In this document: positions 17,538 to 26,486 of the stretch, one piece after another
How positions within the stretch are numbered: the stretch's first letter is position 1
Layout: each line of letters begins with the position of its first letter
Assembly (NCBI GenBank): GCA_947503435.1
Contig: CANNDL010000004.1
Coordinates: 62,001-126,000 of the forward strand
Reading direction: 5' to 3'
Length of the DNA stretch: 64,000 nucleotides
Source of the DNA: an uncultured Kangiella sp.
GTDB lineage: Bacteria > Pseudomonadota > Gammaproteobacteria > Enterobacterales > Kangiellaceae
Program-made: the position numbers and the translations under genes
The notes under the pieces: model-generated
Databases searched by the model: none
Seen by the model: only the letters and a program-made list of their open reading frames with translations
What the model was told of the DNA's origin: nothing

Positions 17538-18104
17538 TTAAACTTTCTTAGCATGCACTAGATATCTTAATGGCCCACCGGTTTCTATTGTATTAAAAGG
17601 ATAGCAGGTAACTAGGGTCAATTGCTCTTCACCTCTATCATTAATTTGGTCTTGTTCAATGTTGTGCACTTCAGTTGAAGTGATTTCATATTGATGTTTA
17701 TTACCATGCTTATCTTCAACAACAATCGCTTCACCAATTTGTAGGTCTTGTAAGAATTCAAAGTGTGTATCACGGTGGCCGCCAATAATGGTGTAGCCTT
17801 GTTTTTCTGGTGAATCGCTGGAAAGTAATAACCCAGGACCAAAGGCTAGGTTTCGCCCTGAAGCACCAGATAAGACGAGTTGTTCAATATTTTGCGTAGG
17901 CACTGATAATTTGGCAATCGGGAAAGTATCAGCCCACGACCATGGCTTGTGCGGCTTTTGATCGACTAAGGTTTGTTGCCATGCATCTTCTAACATCATT
18001 TGAGCAACTTCTGCTTTAACATGAATATAAGCAGCCTTGCCAAAGGCAAAACTGCTAACGGTTAATAAAAGAATGATTAGGATATTTTTTTTTATAAATT
18101 TCAT
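17538..18104 (-). CDS. Class GN sortase
   Basis: 188 residues. An N-terminal hydrophobic segment (IKKNILIILLLTVSSFAFG) anchors or exports it. The sortase catalytic triad is His110 in IIGGHRDTHF, Cys167 in TLVTCYPF and Arg180 in GGPLRYLVH. Sortases are transpeptidases; in Gram-negative marine bacteria this class is encoded next to a single dedicated substrate, as here. It lies 27 bases downstream of the VIT/vWA protein and is clearly cotranscribed. What it joins its substrate to in a Gram-negative envelope is not established. Confidence 0.93.
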   Translation of the reverse strand: MKFIKKNILIILLLTVSSFAFGKAAYIHVKAEVAQMMLEDAWQQTLVDQKPHKPWSWADTFPIAKLSVPTQNIEQLVLSGASGRNLAFGPGLLLSSDSPEKQGYTIIGGHRDTHFEFLQDLQIGEAIVVEDKHGNKHQYEITSTEVHNIEQDQINDRGEEQLTLVTCYPFNTIETGGPLRYLVHAKKV

Positions 18105-18131
18105 GGCAATTACCTTGATAACTCCTTGAGC

Positions 18132-20138
18132 CTAACGGCGTCTAAACCAAATGAGACCACTTAAGAATAAGCTGATGACGCCAATGATGATCATTAATGG
18201 ACTATCAGTGCCACCTTGAGGGTAGCCATGAGTTTTGGCCTGTGGCGGTGTCCAACCAGCCGCTACGCGATTGGCTAATTGCAACTGCTTAATCTTTTCT
18301 GAAACATTGACAGGCGTTTTATCGACGGCGACTAGACTGGTGTAGTCACTGACTAAATGAAAATTAAGTGCTGTATCGGTAATTTGGAACTTGTAGGTTT
18401 CGCGATTGTTATAGTCCTGAGACATCTCATTTTTAAGTGATTCAATTTTCATACGTGCCCATAACTTAGCTACGCCCGAATCATTACCCTGAGTTACATG
18501 AGGTAGCTTAAAATCCCATTCATAGCCATCGGCATAACCTTTTAAATGCATAGCATCGGTTTTTAGCCTGGGTTGTTTATAAGTGGCGTAAAGCGGCTCA
18601 CCTAAATACAAGTCGCGCAAATATTTCGGTTGTAACTCCATTGCTGCCAAAGCAGATTTGGAAACGCCATTTTGATCAATACCAAGGTTACTTAATACGG
18701 GGTAGCGAAGCTTTTTGAATAACTTATTCAGTTCCGGTTCTACTTGATCTGTTTTATTGATATAGGTGAAAGTACCACGTCCTTCTTCGGCTGCCTTACT
18801 CATAAAGTAGCTATTCGGAGCAGAGCCAATACCGATGGTAAATAAGCGGTTATTGCCCAGCTTAGAGCGGATCAAACTAAAGATTTCTTGTTCGTTACCA
18901 ATGCTGCCGTCAGTTAAGAAAATTATTTGTCTTAATTTTGTACTGTCAGGTTTGTCTAGAGCTAAATCAACGGCACCAGAAATATTGGTACCGCCCTCGG
19001 CGTTCATGGTTTGAATAAACAATTCAGCACTGTCTAGCGAATCCTCAGTAATATTTTTAGCTTGGCTGAATAATTTTCTAGCGCTACTATCAAAATCGAT
19101 AATATTGAAACTATCATCAGAATTTAATTGCTTCAGAGCAAATCTTAAGCCTGCTTTAGCTTGGTGCATGGATTCACCAGACATTGACCCTGATGAATCT
19201 ACAACAAAGATGACTTCACGAGGTTTTACTTGCTGTTGAATTAGATCATGTGTTGGAGGCAGTATTACAAGTAAATGATAGGTATCCTCATTGAGTGTTT
19301 CACTCAGTAAAGTTGCTTTGGGTTTGTGCCCAAGTTGAGGCTGCCATTTTAGAATAAAGTCGCGTTCTGCTTGCGCGAGCTTATCGATAGTGATTATCTG
19401 ATTGGCACCATTCGGTTGAGTTCTAATATTATGATGAGGACTATCAATCTTGGCTAAATCAAAACCAGCATTGAGTTCGATTTCAAAAGTTACTGGACGC
19501 TCTGGAGCCGTTGACTGATTAAAAGTAGTGACTAGTTTAGGTAGAGCTCCCTCGGAAACAGAAGGGCTGAGTGATTGTTCAATGGTTTTTTTGTTTGGTA
19601 CGTAGCGAGGCGTTATTCCTAATGGCAATGTATAGCTGAACTCGGTTCCGTCTATATGAATTAGCTGCTGGAATTCGATTTGGACTTTAATCTGTTCATT
19701 AGGACCAATGTTGGCAAGCTTGGTGGTGAATAAGTTAGGTCTAACTTGCTTAACCAAGCTGGCGCGTTTTCCCGCTTTTTTTGCAGCTTGGTAAGTTTTT
19801 TCGGCTTGCTTTTTTTCTTGTATTTCACCCTCAATAATTTGCTCACCAATAATCATCTTTAAAGTGTCTACGGCGGAATTTTCTGGGAGTGGAAAGCGAT
19901 ATATACCCTCGAGCCATTCTTCAGTTTGATTTGAAAAGGTTTGAGTTATTTTAGTACGCGCGACTACTCCGTTAATAGTGACCTGAACATCTGTAGATAG
20001 TGGCATTTGCTCATAGTTCTTATCATGCTCAGTTGAATGAAAGCTCAAGCTTGCATAATCGTCATTTGAGTTGTTGGAAGCCCATAACAGATTGGGAAAT
20101 ATAAGAATTAAAAATAAACCGACAAGCGCCTTTTTCAT
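18132..20138 (-). CDS. Marine sortase target protein: VIT and vWA domains with C-terminal sorting signal
   Basis: 668 residues. Order: signal peptide (LVGLFLILIFPNLLWAS), a VIT domain (about 30-170; ARTKITQTFSNQTEEWLEGIYRFPLP), and a vWA domain whose MIDAS motif DSSGSMSGES starts near residue 311. The C-terminus has a sorting-like signal: YPQGGTDSP, a hydrophobic helix (MIIIGVISLFLSGLIWF) and RRR. This matches the marine proteobacterial sortase-target family. The adjacent sortase is its expected processing enzyme. VIT/vWA proteins bind ligands through metal; the partner is unknown. Confidence 0.92.
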   Translation of the reverse strand: MKKALVGLFLILIFPNLLWASNNSNDDYASLSFHSTEHDKNYEQMPLSTDVQVTINGVVARTKITQTFSNQTEEWLEGIYRFPLPENSAVDTLKMIIGEQIIEGEIQEKKQAEKTYQAAKKAGKRASLVKQVRPNLFTTKLANIGPNEQIKVQIEFQQLIHIDGTEFSYTLPLGITPRYVPNKKTIEQSLSPSVSEGALPKLVTTFNQSTAPERPVTFEIELNAGFDLAKIDSPHHNIRTQPNGANQIITIDKLAQAERDFILKWQPQLGHKPKATLLSETLNEDTYHLLVILPPTHDLIQQQVKPREVIFVVDSSGSMSGESMHQAKAGLRFALKQLNSDDSFNIIDFDSSARKLFSQAKNITEDSLDSAELFIQTMNAEGGTNISGAVDLALDKPDSTKLRQIIFLTDGSIGNEQEIFSLIRSKLGNNRLFTIGIGSAPNSYFMSKAAEEGRGTFTYINKTDQVEPELNKLFKKLRYPVLSNLGIDQNGVSKSALAAMELQPKYLRDLYLGEPLYATYKQPRLKTDAMHLKGYADGYEWDFKLPHVTQGNDSGVAKLWARMKIESLKNEMSQDYNNRETYKFQITDTALNFHLVSDYTSLVAVDKTPVNVSEKIKQLQLANRVAAGWTPPQAKTHGYPQGGTDSPLMIIIGVISLFLSGLIWFRRR

Positions 20139-20232
20139 AACTGCTCCTAATAATGAATTATTAACAGCTATTTAAAACGACAAATCTTTAGAGAGACTGA
20201 GTTAAAAGAGATGGAATCTAATTAATTGTGGC

Positions 20233-20267
20233 AAAAAAATGCGCTTGAGCAATTAAGCAAAAGCGCA
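20233..20267 (-). terminator. Terminator downstream of yccF
   Basis: On the minus strand TGCGCTT pairs with AAGCGCA around a 14-base loop and is followed by a run of T (seven A on the plus strand at 20233-20239). It separates yccF from the sortase-target gene. Confidence 0.7.
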
Positions 20268-20288
20268 AATGACTAACACAGTGATTGT

Positions 20289-20714
20289 TTAGGCAGCAGC
20301 TAACGCTCGAGATTCCTCTTTAGAAACGATAACCGCTCCAAATGGCCATATACCAAGCTTAACCATTTTGAAATGCTGAATTCCGAAAGGAATGCCGATA
20401 ATGGTTAAACATAACAGTAGACCCCAGAATAGGTGGTTAATGACCACAAAAATGCCGCCGAATAATAGCCAAACGATGTTCAACAATACATTAATTACGC
20501 CACCCATAGGTTGAGAACCACTCATACGTGTTTCTTGCCCAAAAGGGAAAATTGAGAATATGGCTAATTTAAAACATTGTACGCCCCAAGGTATTCCCAC
20601 AATAGTGAAGCAGAGGGCGATTCCGCCAGCGATATAACCGAAAAAGATAAATATACCGCCAAACAATAGCCATATAATATTAAGTAGTAGAGACAATGAT
20701 TTCCTCCAATGCAT
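20289..20714 (-). CDS. yccF: YccF domain inner-membrane protein
   Basis: 141 residues made of two copies of one unit: WLLFGGIFIFFGYIAGG with CFTIVGIPWGVQCFKLA, and WLLFGGIFVVINHLFWG with CLTIIGIPFGIQHFKMV. Each copy gives two membrane helices. This repeat defines the YccF family; its function is unknown. The gene has its own terminator and stands alone between divergent accessory genes. Confidence 0.92.
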   Translation of the reverse strand: MHWRKSLSLLLNIIWLLFGGIFIFFGYIAGGIALCFTIVGIPWGVQCFKLAIFSIFPFGQETRMSGSQPMGGVINVLLNIVWLLFGGIFVVINHLFWGLLLCLTIIGIPFGIQHFKMVKLGIWPFGAVIVSKEESRALAAA

Positions 20715-20827
20715 TCTTAGAATGTGTTGCCTAACTTTAGTTTAATCATAACTTTAATTAATCAGAACTAATAAAAAGCAACAAAATTGGCTAAACTGTT
20801 AACAGATGTAACAACGGGCTTTATGCA

Positions 20828-21694
20828 ATGATAAAAAATGTGGCAATCGTAGGCGGAACTCATGGCAATGAATTTACTGGCGTCTACCTAATTAAAAAGC
20901 TTGCGGCTGAATTAAAAGTTAACTCGTTTGAGGTGCAATATTTATTGGCTAACCCGGAAGCTAATAAGCGGGTTAAGCGCTACATCGATCGCGATTTGAA
21001 TCGTAGCTTCAAATTATCAGACTTGAATAATGATGCGCTGACCGGTTATGAAAACCAAAGAGCCAAAGAAATAAATCAACAGCTAGGTCTGAAAGGTAAT
21101 GCCAAAACTGACTTTATTATAGACCTACATACCTCGACGGCGCCGATGGGGATAAATTTGGTGATTACCAAAGCGGATCCTTTTCATTTGAAATTGGCGG
21201 ATTACGTACAGCAAAGTTTAGATAGTGTAACAATTACTTGGGAAGAAATTGAAGACCATCATTTTTTGATGAGTATCGCTGAGCGACATATCTTAGTAGA
21301 AGTTGGCGCCACTCCACAGGGAGTTTTAAGACAAGATGTTTTTGATAAAACTCAACAAACGGTTTTGAAGCTCCTTGAGTTTATAGAGGCCTACAATCAG
21401 GAGCAACTGCCCAAAAGCTCAAAGGAATTATCCGTATATAAATATTTTGATGTAGCTTATTTGCCGCAAAGTGAAGATGGCGAAATCATTGGAATGATCC
21501 ACCAAAATATACAAGATAGAGATTTTCAAACCTTAAAAAAGGGCGAGCCGATATTCAGACTCTTTACCGGCGAAGATATTTTATATGATGGCGAAAACTG
21601 TACTATAAGCTTTATTAATGAAGCCGCCTACTATGACGAGAAGAAAGCGTTTTCTATGTGTAGGAAAGAAACTTTGAAGATACAAGGAAGCTAA
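20828..21694 (+). CDS. Aspartoacylase-like zinc deacylase (AstE/AspA superfamily)
   Basis: 288 residues. Aspartoacylases hydrolyse N-acyl-aspartate to aspartate and a fatty acid. The zinc site is visible: His and Glu of GGTHGNEFTG (about residues 13-16) and a later His in DLHTST. DRDLNRSF is the substrate-binding arginine motif, and VEVGATPQG contains the catalytic glutamate region. Bacterial members act on N-acetyl-aspartate or other acyl-amino acids; the substrate cannot be fixed here. A small lipoprotein gene follows one base after its stop. Confidence 0.9.
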   Translation: MIKNVAIVGGTHGNEFTGVYLIKKLAAELKVNSFEVQYLLANPEANKRVKRYIDRDLNRSFKLSDLNNDALTGYENQRAKEINQQLGLKGNAKTDFIIDLHTSTAPMGINLVITKADPFHLKLADYVQQSLDSVTITWEEIEDHHFLMSIAERHILVEVGATPQGVLRQDVFDKTQQTVLKLLEFIEAYNQEQLPKSSKELSVYKYFDVAYLPQSEDGEIIGMIHQNIQDRDFQTLKKGEPIFRLFTGEDILYDGENCTISFINEAAYYDEKKAFSMCRKETLKIQGS

Positions 21695-21695
21695 A

Positions 21696-22097
21696 GTGAA
21701 AATAATAATTATATTGCTTTTATTAGTTTCATTGATTTCATGTAGTGAATCTAATAGCGATGAAATGTTTTCAAAAAGAATAATAGGAACATGGAGTGCT
21801 TCTTACCCTGCAAAATTTGAGGGAGATATTAGTTATTATGGAGAGGGCACATATTACCAAAATGGTAAGATGTTAGGATGGAATAAAATCTATTTGGGCA
21901 ATGGAGAAATTATTGAAAACAATTTTGATGACACTTGGCGAATAGAAAATGGAAGCTTAATCTTAACTCCAGCAATTAGATATGAGAAAGAGCATTTGAA
22001 TGTAGTGACAAAAGATTTAATAGAATCTATTTCTGAGAAAGAGATGATATTAATTAACCCACAGGGTAAGAGGTTGATCAGAAATCGAGTGCAATAA
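21696..22097 (+). CDS. Small lipoprotein, function unknown
   Basis: 133 residues. The start is a GTG at 21696, supported by an AAGGAAG ribosome-binding site 5 bases upstream; it begins one base after the aspartoacylase stop and so is translationally close to it. The N-terminus is a lipoprotein signal (KIIIILLLLVSLISCSES; lipobox LISC, Cys16). The mature part (RIIGTWSASYPAKFEG, GTYYQNGKML, WRIENGSLIL) looks like a small beta-sheet domain of the lipocalin-like type, but no family can be named. AT-rich, with few relatives expected. Confidence 0.7.
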   Translation: MKIIIILLLLVSLISCSESNSDEMFSKRIIGTWSASYPAKFEGDISYYGEGTYYQNGKMLGWNKIYLGNGEIIENNFDDTWRIENGSLILTPAIRYEKEHLNVVTKDLIESISEKEMILINPQGKRLIRNRVQ

Positions 22098-22128
22098 AAA
22101 AGCCCGACTCTTTCGAGTCAGGCTTTTT
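22096..22128. terminator. Terminator between lipoprotein gene and tRNA-Phe
   Basis: AAAAAGCC-C-GACTC pairs with GAGTC-A-GGCTTTTT around a TTTC loop. A and T runs on both sides allow function in both directions, for the lipoprotein gene and for the minus-strand tRNA. Confidence 0.85.
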
Positions 22129-22134
22129 AAATAA

Positions 22135-22210
22135 TGGTGGCCCGGGGCAGAATTGAACTGCCGACACAAGGATTTTCAATCCTCCGCTCTACCAACTGAG
22201 CTACCAGGCC
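22135..22210 (-). tRNA. tRNA-Phe (anticodon GAA)
   Basis: 76 bases including an encoded CCA. Acceptor stem GGCCTGG pairs with CCGGGCC (one G-U). D-arm AGCTCAGTTGGTAGAGC, anticodon loop TTGAAAA with GAA at positions 34-36, and T-loop GTTCAATTC are all in place. It lies downstream of yggX on the same strand and upstream of a terminator. Confidence 0.97.
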
Positions 22211-22278
22211 AAGGACGCGTATTAAACCGATTCAGAGGCTTTTAGTCAAGCCTAAAATCACAATTTAAACTAAAAAAT

Positions 22279-22548
22279 TTAGCTTTTTGGGGTATAGCCT
22301 TCAGGCTTTTCGTAATCACCGCCGAATAGGTACAATTCCATCTGCTCAGCTAGGTATTTCTGGGCTTCAGGGTCTATGAGGCTCAATCTTTTTTCATTAA
22401 TCATCATGGTTTGATGATTTAGCCACATCATCCAAGCTTCCTGCGAGACTTCCTGCATAATTCGTTCGCCTAATTCGCCAGGATAAGGCTGGAATGCTAG
22501 GGCAGGGGCTTCTTTTTGAAGTTTGCTACAAAAAATGGTTTCGGACAT
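22279..22548 (-). CDS. yggX: Probable Fe(2+)-trafficking protein YggX
   Basis: 89 residues, the usual length. Signatures are a single conserved Cys in TIFCSKLQKEAPAL, the PYPGELG loop and WMMWLNHQTMMINEKRL. YggX protects iron-sulfur clusters from oxidation and may move iron. It starts one base after the mutY stop; mutY-yggX is a conserved pair in gammaproteobacteria, which fits because MutY carries an iron-sulfur cluster. Confidence 0.96.
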   Translation of the reverse strand: MSETIFCSKLQKEAPALAFQPYPGELGERIMQEVSQEAWMMWLNHQTMMINEKRLSLIDPEAQKYLAEQMELYLFGGDYEKPEGYTPKS

Positions 22549-22549
22549 A

Positions 22550-23593
22550 TTATTCTAATGACTCTTTAAGTTTTGCGAGTAGGTTTTTCACTGGTGTCGG
22601 AACACCAAGGTTTAATGGCTCTTTTAAAGAGCACCAGTGTTGTAAATCGGGCTCCATAATACCCATATTTGACTGATTTTTCATGACCTTTTGTATGATT
22701 AATGGCTGAATATTAAGATCATAATGGCTAAATTTATGCAGAATTGGCTCAAGCTTTTGCTCGGTACTGACTTGATAGTTGTCGACTTCAATTTCAGGTA
22801 AAGACCACAATCCACCCCAAATACCTGTTGGTGGCCTTTTGTTTAACAAAATCTTACCCTGCTTAAGGTGTAAAAACCAATAAACACTTTTGCTTGGTCG
22901 CTGTTTTTTAGGTTTCTTATGGGGAAGTTCATCGACTCTATTTTGCTGCAAAGCCAAGCACTTTGCGCTTAATGGGCATTCTTGGCAATTAGGTTTGGAG
23001 CGTTTACAAACGATAGCGCCTAAGTCCATCATGGCTTGATTAAAAGCTGCGGCCTCCTGTTCGGGTGTTAATGTCTCTGCTAACTCCCAAAGTTGCTTAA
23101 GGACTTTTGACTGACCATACCAGCCCTCGATTGCAAAACATCGAGCCAAGACTCGTTTAACATTACCATCGAGAATGGCGGTTGACTTATCAAACGCGAA
23201 TGCAGCAATCGCTCCCGCCGTTGAGCGGCCAACTCCAGGTAAGCTTTCAAGTTCAGCTTGGGATTCGGGGAATTTGCCAGAAAACTCATCTCTAACCAGC
23301 TGTGCAGTTTTATGCAGATTACGTGCCCGACTGTAGTAACCCAAACCACTCCAAAGGTGAAGTACTTCATCTTGACTAGCATTAGCCAGAGAGATGACAT
23401 CGGGAAACTTTACTAAGAATTTTTGATAATAAGGAATGACGGTTTTGACTTGGGTTTGCTGCAGCATAATTTCTGAAAGCCAAATGCTGTAAACATCTTT
23501 TGTGTTATGCCAAGGTAAGTCTTTTCTGCCTTTATCATGATAGTAAGCAATAACTTTCTTGGCAAATGAACGTGGCTTCCAGGCCAAGGTCAT
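22550..23593 (-). CDS. mutY: A/G-specific adenine DNA glycosylase MutY
   Basis: 347 residues. It removes adenine mispaired with 8-oxoguanine. The catalytic acid is Glu41 in WLSEIMLQQTQV. The helix-hairpin-helix reads LESLPGVGRSTAGAI, followed by Asp142 in LDGNVKRVLAR. The [4Fe-4S] cluster is Cys196-x6-Cys203-x2-Cys206-x5-Cys212. The C-terminal 130 residues form the Nudix-like domain that reads 8-oxoG. It lies between an SLC13 permease (6-base gap) and yggX, in one probable operon. Confidence 0.97.
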   Translation of the reverse strand: MTLAWKPRSFAKKVIAYYHDKGRKDLPWHNTKDVYSIWLSEIMLQQTQVKTVIPYYQKFLVKFPDVISLANASQDEVLHLWSGLGYYSRARNLHKTAQLVRDEFSGKFPESQAELESLPGVGRSTAGAIAAFAFDKSTAILDGNVKRVLARCFAIEGWYGQSKVLKQLWELAETLTPEQEAAAFNQAMMDLGAIVCKRSKPNCQECPLSAKCLALQQNRVDELPHKKPKKQRPSKSVYWFLHLKQGKILLNKRPPTGIWGGLWSLPEIEVDNYQVSTEQKLEPILHKFSHYDLNIQPLIIQKVMKNQSNMGIMEPDLQHWCSLKEPLNLGVPTPVKNLLAKLKESLE

Positions 23594-23599
23594 AGCAAA

Positions 23600-25429
23600 C
23601 TAGAAGCCGTATAAGAGCGGTAGAATTATGGACAAACTAATCCACATGAGTAGCACTAGTGGTACGCCGATTTTAACGAAATCTGAGAATTTATAGCCAC
23701 CGGCATTCATCACTAAGAGGTTAGTTTTATAGGCCATTGGGGTCGCAAAACTCATATTGGCACCAAACAGAACGGCAATGATAAAAGGTTCTGGTGGCAG
23801 GTTAAGTTGTGTTGCAACACTATAGGCAATGGGAGTTCCAATGACCGCCGCAGCGTTATTGGAAACCACATTAGTCAATAAGGCTAATAGCAACATTAAT
23901 CCACTCAAGATGATCATTGGCGGTGTTCCGTCGGTAGCCCAAACAAAAATCTCAGCAATATATTCGGCACCATCGGTTTCGGTCATAGCCGTTCCGAGGG
24001 CTAAACTTGAGGCGACGATTAAAACGACTTGTGCAGATAGTGCATTTAAAGCATCTCGCCAGCTGATACAGCGAGTTAATATCATTAGTAAGGCGCCAGC
24101 TAGAGCACTGATGGCGATTGGCAATATGCCAACGGCTGCAAAGAAAACAACGCCCATCATAATCCAAAGCGCACGAGGAGCTCGATGTGAGCGTGGTAAG
24201 TCAGTGGTAGCATCTAGAATTAGAATTTCACCACGCTTTTTAAATTCGGCAATCTCAACTTGTCCACCTTGTACGAGTAAAACATCCCCGACGTGAAGTA
24301 CAACTTTGCCTAATCCTTTATTGTGCATATCGACCACTTTATCGGCGCGATGCAGCGCAATAGCAACTAAACCATACTCATTTATAAAGCTAACGTCCTT
24401 TAAGGTCTTGCCAGCCAATGGCGAACCAGGGGTAACAACCAACTCTGATAGTTGCTGATTTTCTGCGGTTAAAGGGTGATCTTCGCTAACCGCTTGGCCT
24501 GATTTAAATAGTTTAGCGCCTAAAACTTGCTCATATTCTTTGAGTTTATCGGGGTTATCAATAACCCTAAGCTTGTCGCCGGCTCTAATTTTGGCATCCG
24601 GCATTGGAACTATGGTCGCCTCTGAACCTCGCTGAATGCGGGCGACCTTCATTTGACCTTCCGTTTTATTAATAACTTCTGCCAATGTTTTACCATCTGC
24701 CCAGCTATTTTCTGAAATGTGTAACTGTGCTGTAAAAACACGAGGCGAGGTATTCTTCATTGCCGCTTGGCGCTCAGGAATGATCTTTGGCGCTACTAGC
24801 CAAAGGTATAAAATGGCTATCGAACCAGCCAGTGCTGCAGGTAAGAAAAAATCAAACATGCCAAATTTTTCCAACCCCAGGTCGGCTGCAACTGAGACTA
24901 CTAATAAGTTAGTAGAGGTGCCGATAGTCGTCGCCATGCCTCCTACTAAAGTGGCAAAGCCCATTGGCATTAAAAGGCTAGAAGGGCTGGTATTTGCTCT
25001 AAGAGCAACACTGATTAAGATCGGTAAAAGTAGCACAACGATCGGCGTATTGTTGACAAATGCGCTTAAAATCGCGGCAATTAGTAATGTAAGTAATAAA
25101 GAGAATAAGGGGGATACTTTCCATATTCGGCCTAAAAATCGGCCAATGGGTTCTAAGGCACCCGTTCTGACTAAGCCTTGACCAGCAACCATTAAAGCGC
25201 AAACAGCTATCAGAGCCTCATGACCGAATCCAGTAAAGAATTCCATCGGCTCGAGGTGGCCATTGTGGTTATAAAAGGGAACTAAAGTAAAACCAATGGT
25301 AAGTAAAAGCAGCACGATCACGCAGGATGTTTCCAGCGGAATATCGTCGCGACGGAATAAAAATAGTGCTACAACCGTTAAAACCAACACAAAAAGTGCG
25401 TGATAATTGGGTAAATCTGGAAACGGCAT
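23600..25429 (-). CDS. SLC13/DASS-family anion permease with two RCK_C (TrkA-C) domains
   Basis: 609 residues. Membrane helices occupy roughly 1-190 and 400-609. The signature NNTPIVVLLLPI near residue 130 and the mirrored NVVSNNAAAVIGTPIAYSVA near residue 525 are the anion-binding hairpins of this family. Two cytoplasmic RCK_C domains lie between (about 220-300, DKLRVIDNPDKL, and 320-390, GDVLLVQGG). Family members take up sulfate, dicarboxylates or other anions with sodium; the substrate is not decidable. It heads the group with mutY and yggX and is divergent from trmB. Confidence 0.93.
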   Translation of the reverse strand: MPFPDLPNYHALFVLVLTVVALFLFRRDDIPLETSCVIVLLLLTIGFTLVPFYNHNGHLEPMEFFTGFGHEALIAVCALMVAGQGLVRTGALEPIGRFLGRIWKVSPLFSLLLTLLIAAILSAFVNNTPIVVLLLPILISVALRANTSPSSLLMPMGFATLVGGMATTIGTSTNLLVVSVAADLGLEKFGMFDFFLPAALAGSIAILYLWLVAPKIIPERQAAMKNTSPRVFTAQLHISENSWADGKTLAEVINKTEGQMKVARIQRGSEATIVPMPDAKIRAGDKLRVIDNPDKLKEYEQVLGAKLFKSGQAVSEDHPLTAENQQLSELVVTPGSPLAGKTLKDVSFINEYGLVAIALHRADKVVDMHNKGLGKVVLHVGDVLLVQGGQVEIAEFKKRGEILILDATTDLPRSHRAPRALWIMMGVVFFAAVGILPIAISALAGALLMILTRCISWRDALNALSAQVVLIVASSLALGTAMTETDGAEYIAEIFVWATDGTPPMIILSGLMLLLALLTNVVSNNAAAVIGTPIAYSVATQLNLPPEPFIIAVLFGANMSFATPMAYKTNLLVMNAGGYKFSDFVKIGVPLVLLMWISLSIILPLLYGF

Positions 25430-25613
25430 CCCTAACTTACCCCCAAGTTACGAATCATTCGTTATTTTTAGAGTTTTTACACAGTCGAACTTCAAACTCT
25501 ACTGATTTTGCTAGCTCGAGGCAACGACTTTTATGTAAATTCAATTGCTTAGTGCTGGATAAAGCTCAACTTAGACTTATTGGCTATGGTAAAATCTCGC
25601 CAATTTCAATGCT

Positions 25614-26354
25614 ATGAGAAGCGATCCAGTGAGCGAAAAGTCGAACGTTGAAGCGGATGTTGAGTTTAACGAAGAAGGCAAGCGAGTCCGTAAAATCAAA
25701 AGCTTTGTGTTAAGAGAAGGGCGCCTGACTAAAGGTCAACAGCGTGCCATGGATGAACTATTCCCTAAACTTGGATTAGAATTTCAGCGCGAACCATATG
25801 ACTTGAATGCAGTATTTGAACGTGAATCAGATAAAGTCCTAGAAATTGGCTTTGGTATGGGCAAGTCTTTGGCCGAACAAGCTAATTGTGAGCGTGGTAA
25901 AGACTTTGTGGGTATTGAAGTGCATAAGCCTGGTGTTGGTGCTTGCCTACTATTAGCTGAAGAATATGGTATCAATAATATCCGTGTGATTCACCATGAC
26001 GCGGTGGAGATTATCGATTACGCCATTGCTGATCATTCTTTAGATAAAATCCAAATCTTCTTCCCCGATCCATGGCATAAGAAAAAACACCATAAAAGAC
26101 GCATTGTGCAAACCGAGTTTTGCCAAAAGCTACATAAAAAATTAAAGCCAGGCGGTGTTTTGCACCTAGCAACCGATTGGGCAAACTATGCAGAACATAT
26201 GCTCGAAGTGCTAGCACCAATGTCCGAATACGAAAATTTATCAGAAACTGGTGATTATGTGCCTCGCCCAGATTCAAGACCGCTTACTAAGTTTGAGCAG
26301 CGAGGGCATAGATTAGGCCATGGGGTTTGGGATCTGCAATTCAAAGCAATTTAG
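25614..26354 (+). CDS. trmB: tRNA (guanine-N7-)-methyltransferase
   Basis: 246 residues. It makes m7G46 in tRNA variable loops. [23 protein letters not shown] is the conserved N-terminal block, [16 protein letters not shown] is SAM motif [14 protein letters not shown] motif II, and [21 protein letters not shown] the tRNA-binding and catalytic block. ATG 25614 is used here; a GTG at 25629-25631 (VSEKSN) is a possible alternative, since neither has a clear ribosome-binding site. A 112-bp palindromic element begins right at its stop codon. Confidence 0.95.
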   Translation: MRSDPVSEKSNVEADVEFNEEGKRVRKIKSFVLREGRLTKGQQRAMDELFPKLGLEFQREPYDLNAVFERESDKVLEIGFGMGKSLAEQANCERGKDFVGIEVHKPGVGACLLLAEEYGINNIRVIHHDAVEIIDYAIADHSLDKIQIFFPDPWHKKKHHKRRIVQTEFCQKLHKKLKPGGVLHLATDWANYAEHMLEVLAPMSEYENLSETGDYVPRPDSRPLTKFEQRGHRLGHGVWDLQFKAI

Positions 26355-26465
26355 AGAGATAGATTTGTAGTATTTCTGCGTTATACGAGCTTTTGCGTGT
26401 GCTTATTGGCAAAAGCCAATTCCGCTACTCAAAGCTCGAAAGCCTTGAACTACAACAAATCTCTC
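26354..26465. repeat. 112-bp imperfect palindrome (candidate miniature dispersed repeat)
   Basis: The element starts GAGAGAT (26354-26360) and ends ATCTCTC (26459-26465). Paired inner blocks are TTTGTAGT against ACTACAACAAA, CGAGCTTTTG against CAAAGCTCG, and at the tip ATTGGC-AAAA-GCCAAT. The transcript could fold into one long hairpin. There is no T run, so it is not an ordinary terminator. Length, abutment on a stop codon and near full-length symmetry resemble ERIC/MITE-type elements. No second copy was seen in this window. Confidence 0.65.
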
Positions 26466-26486
26466 GGCTCAAATTAGTGTGAAGAA

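Noticed and set aside
25327-25617. Plus-strand ORF of 96 codons before trmB
   Set aside because: It mostly lies antisense to the SLC13 permease and has no recognisable protein character.
26354-26465. Simple terminator of trmB
   Set aside because: The structure is 112 bases long and no T run follows the stem.
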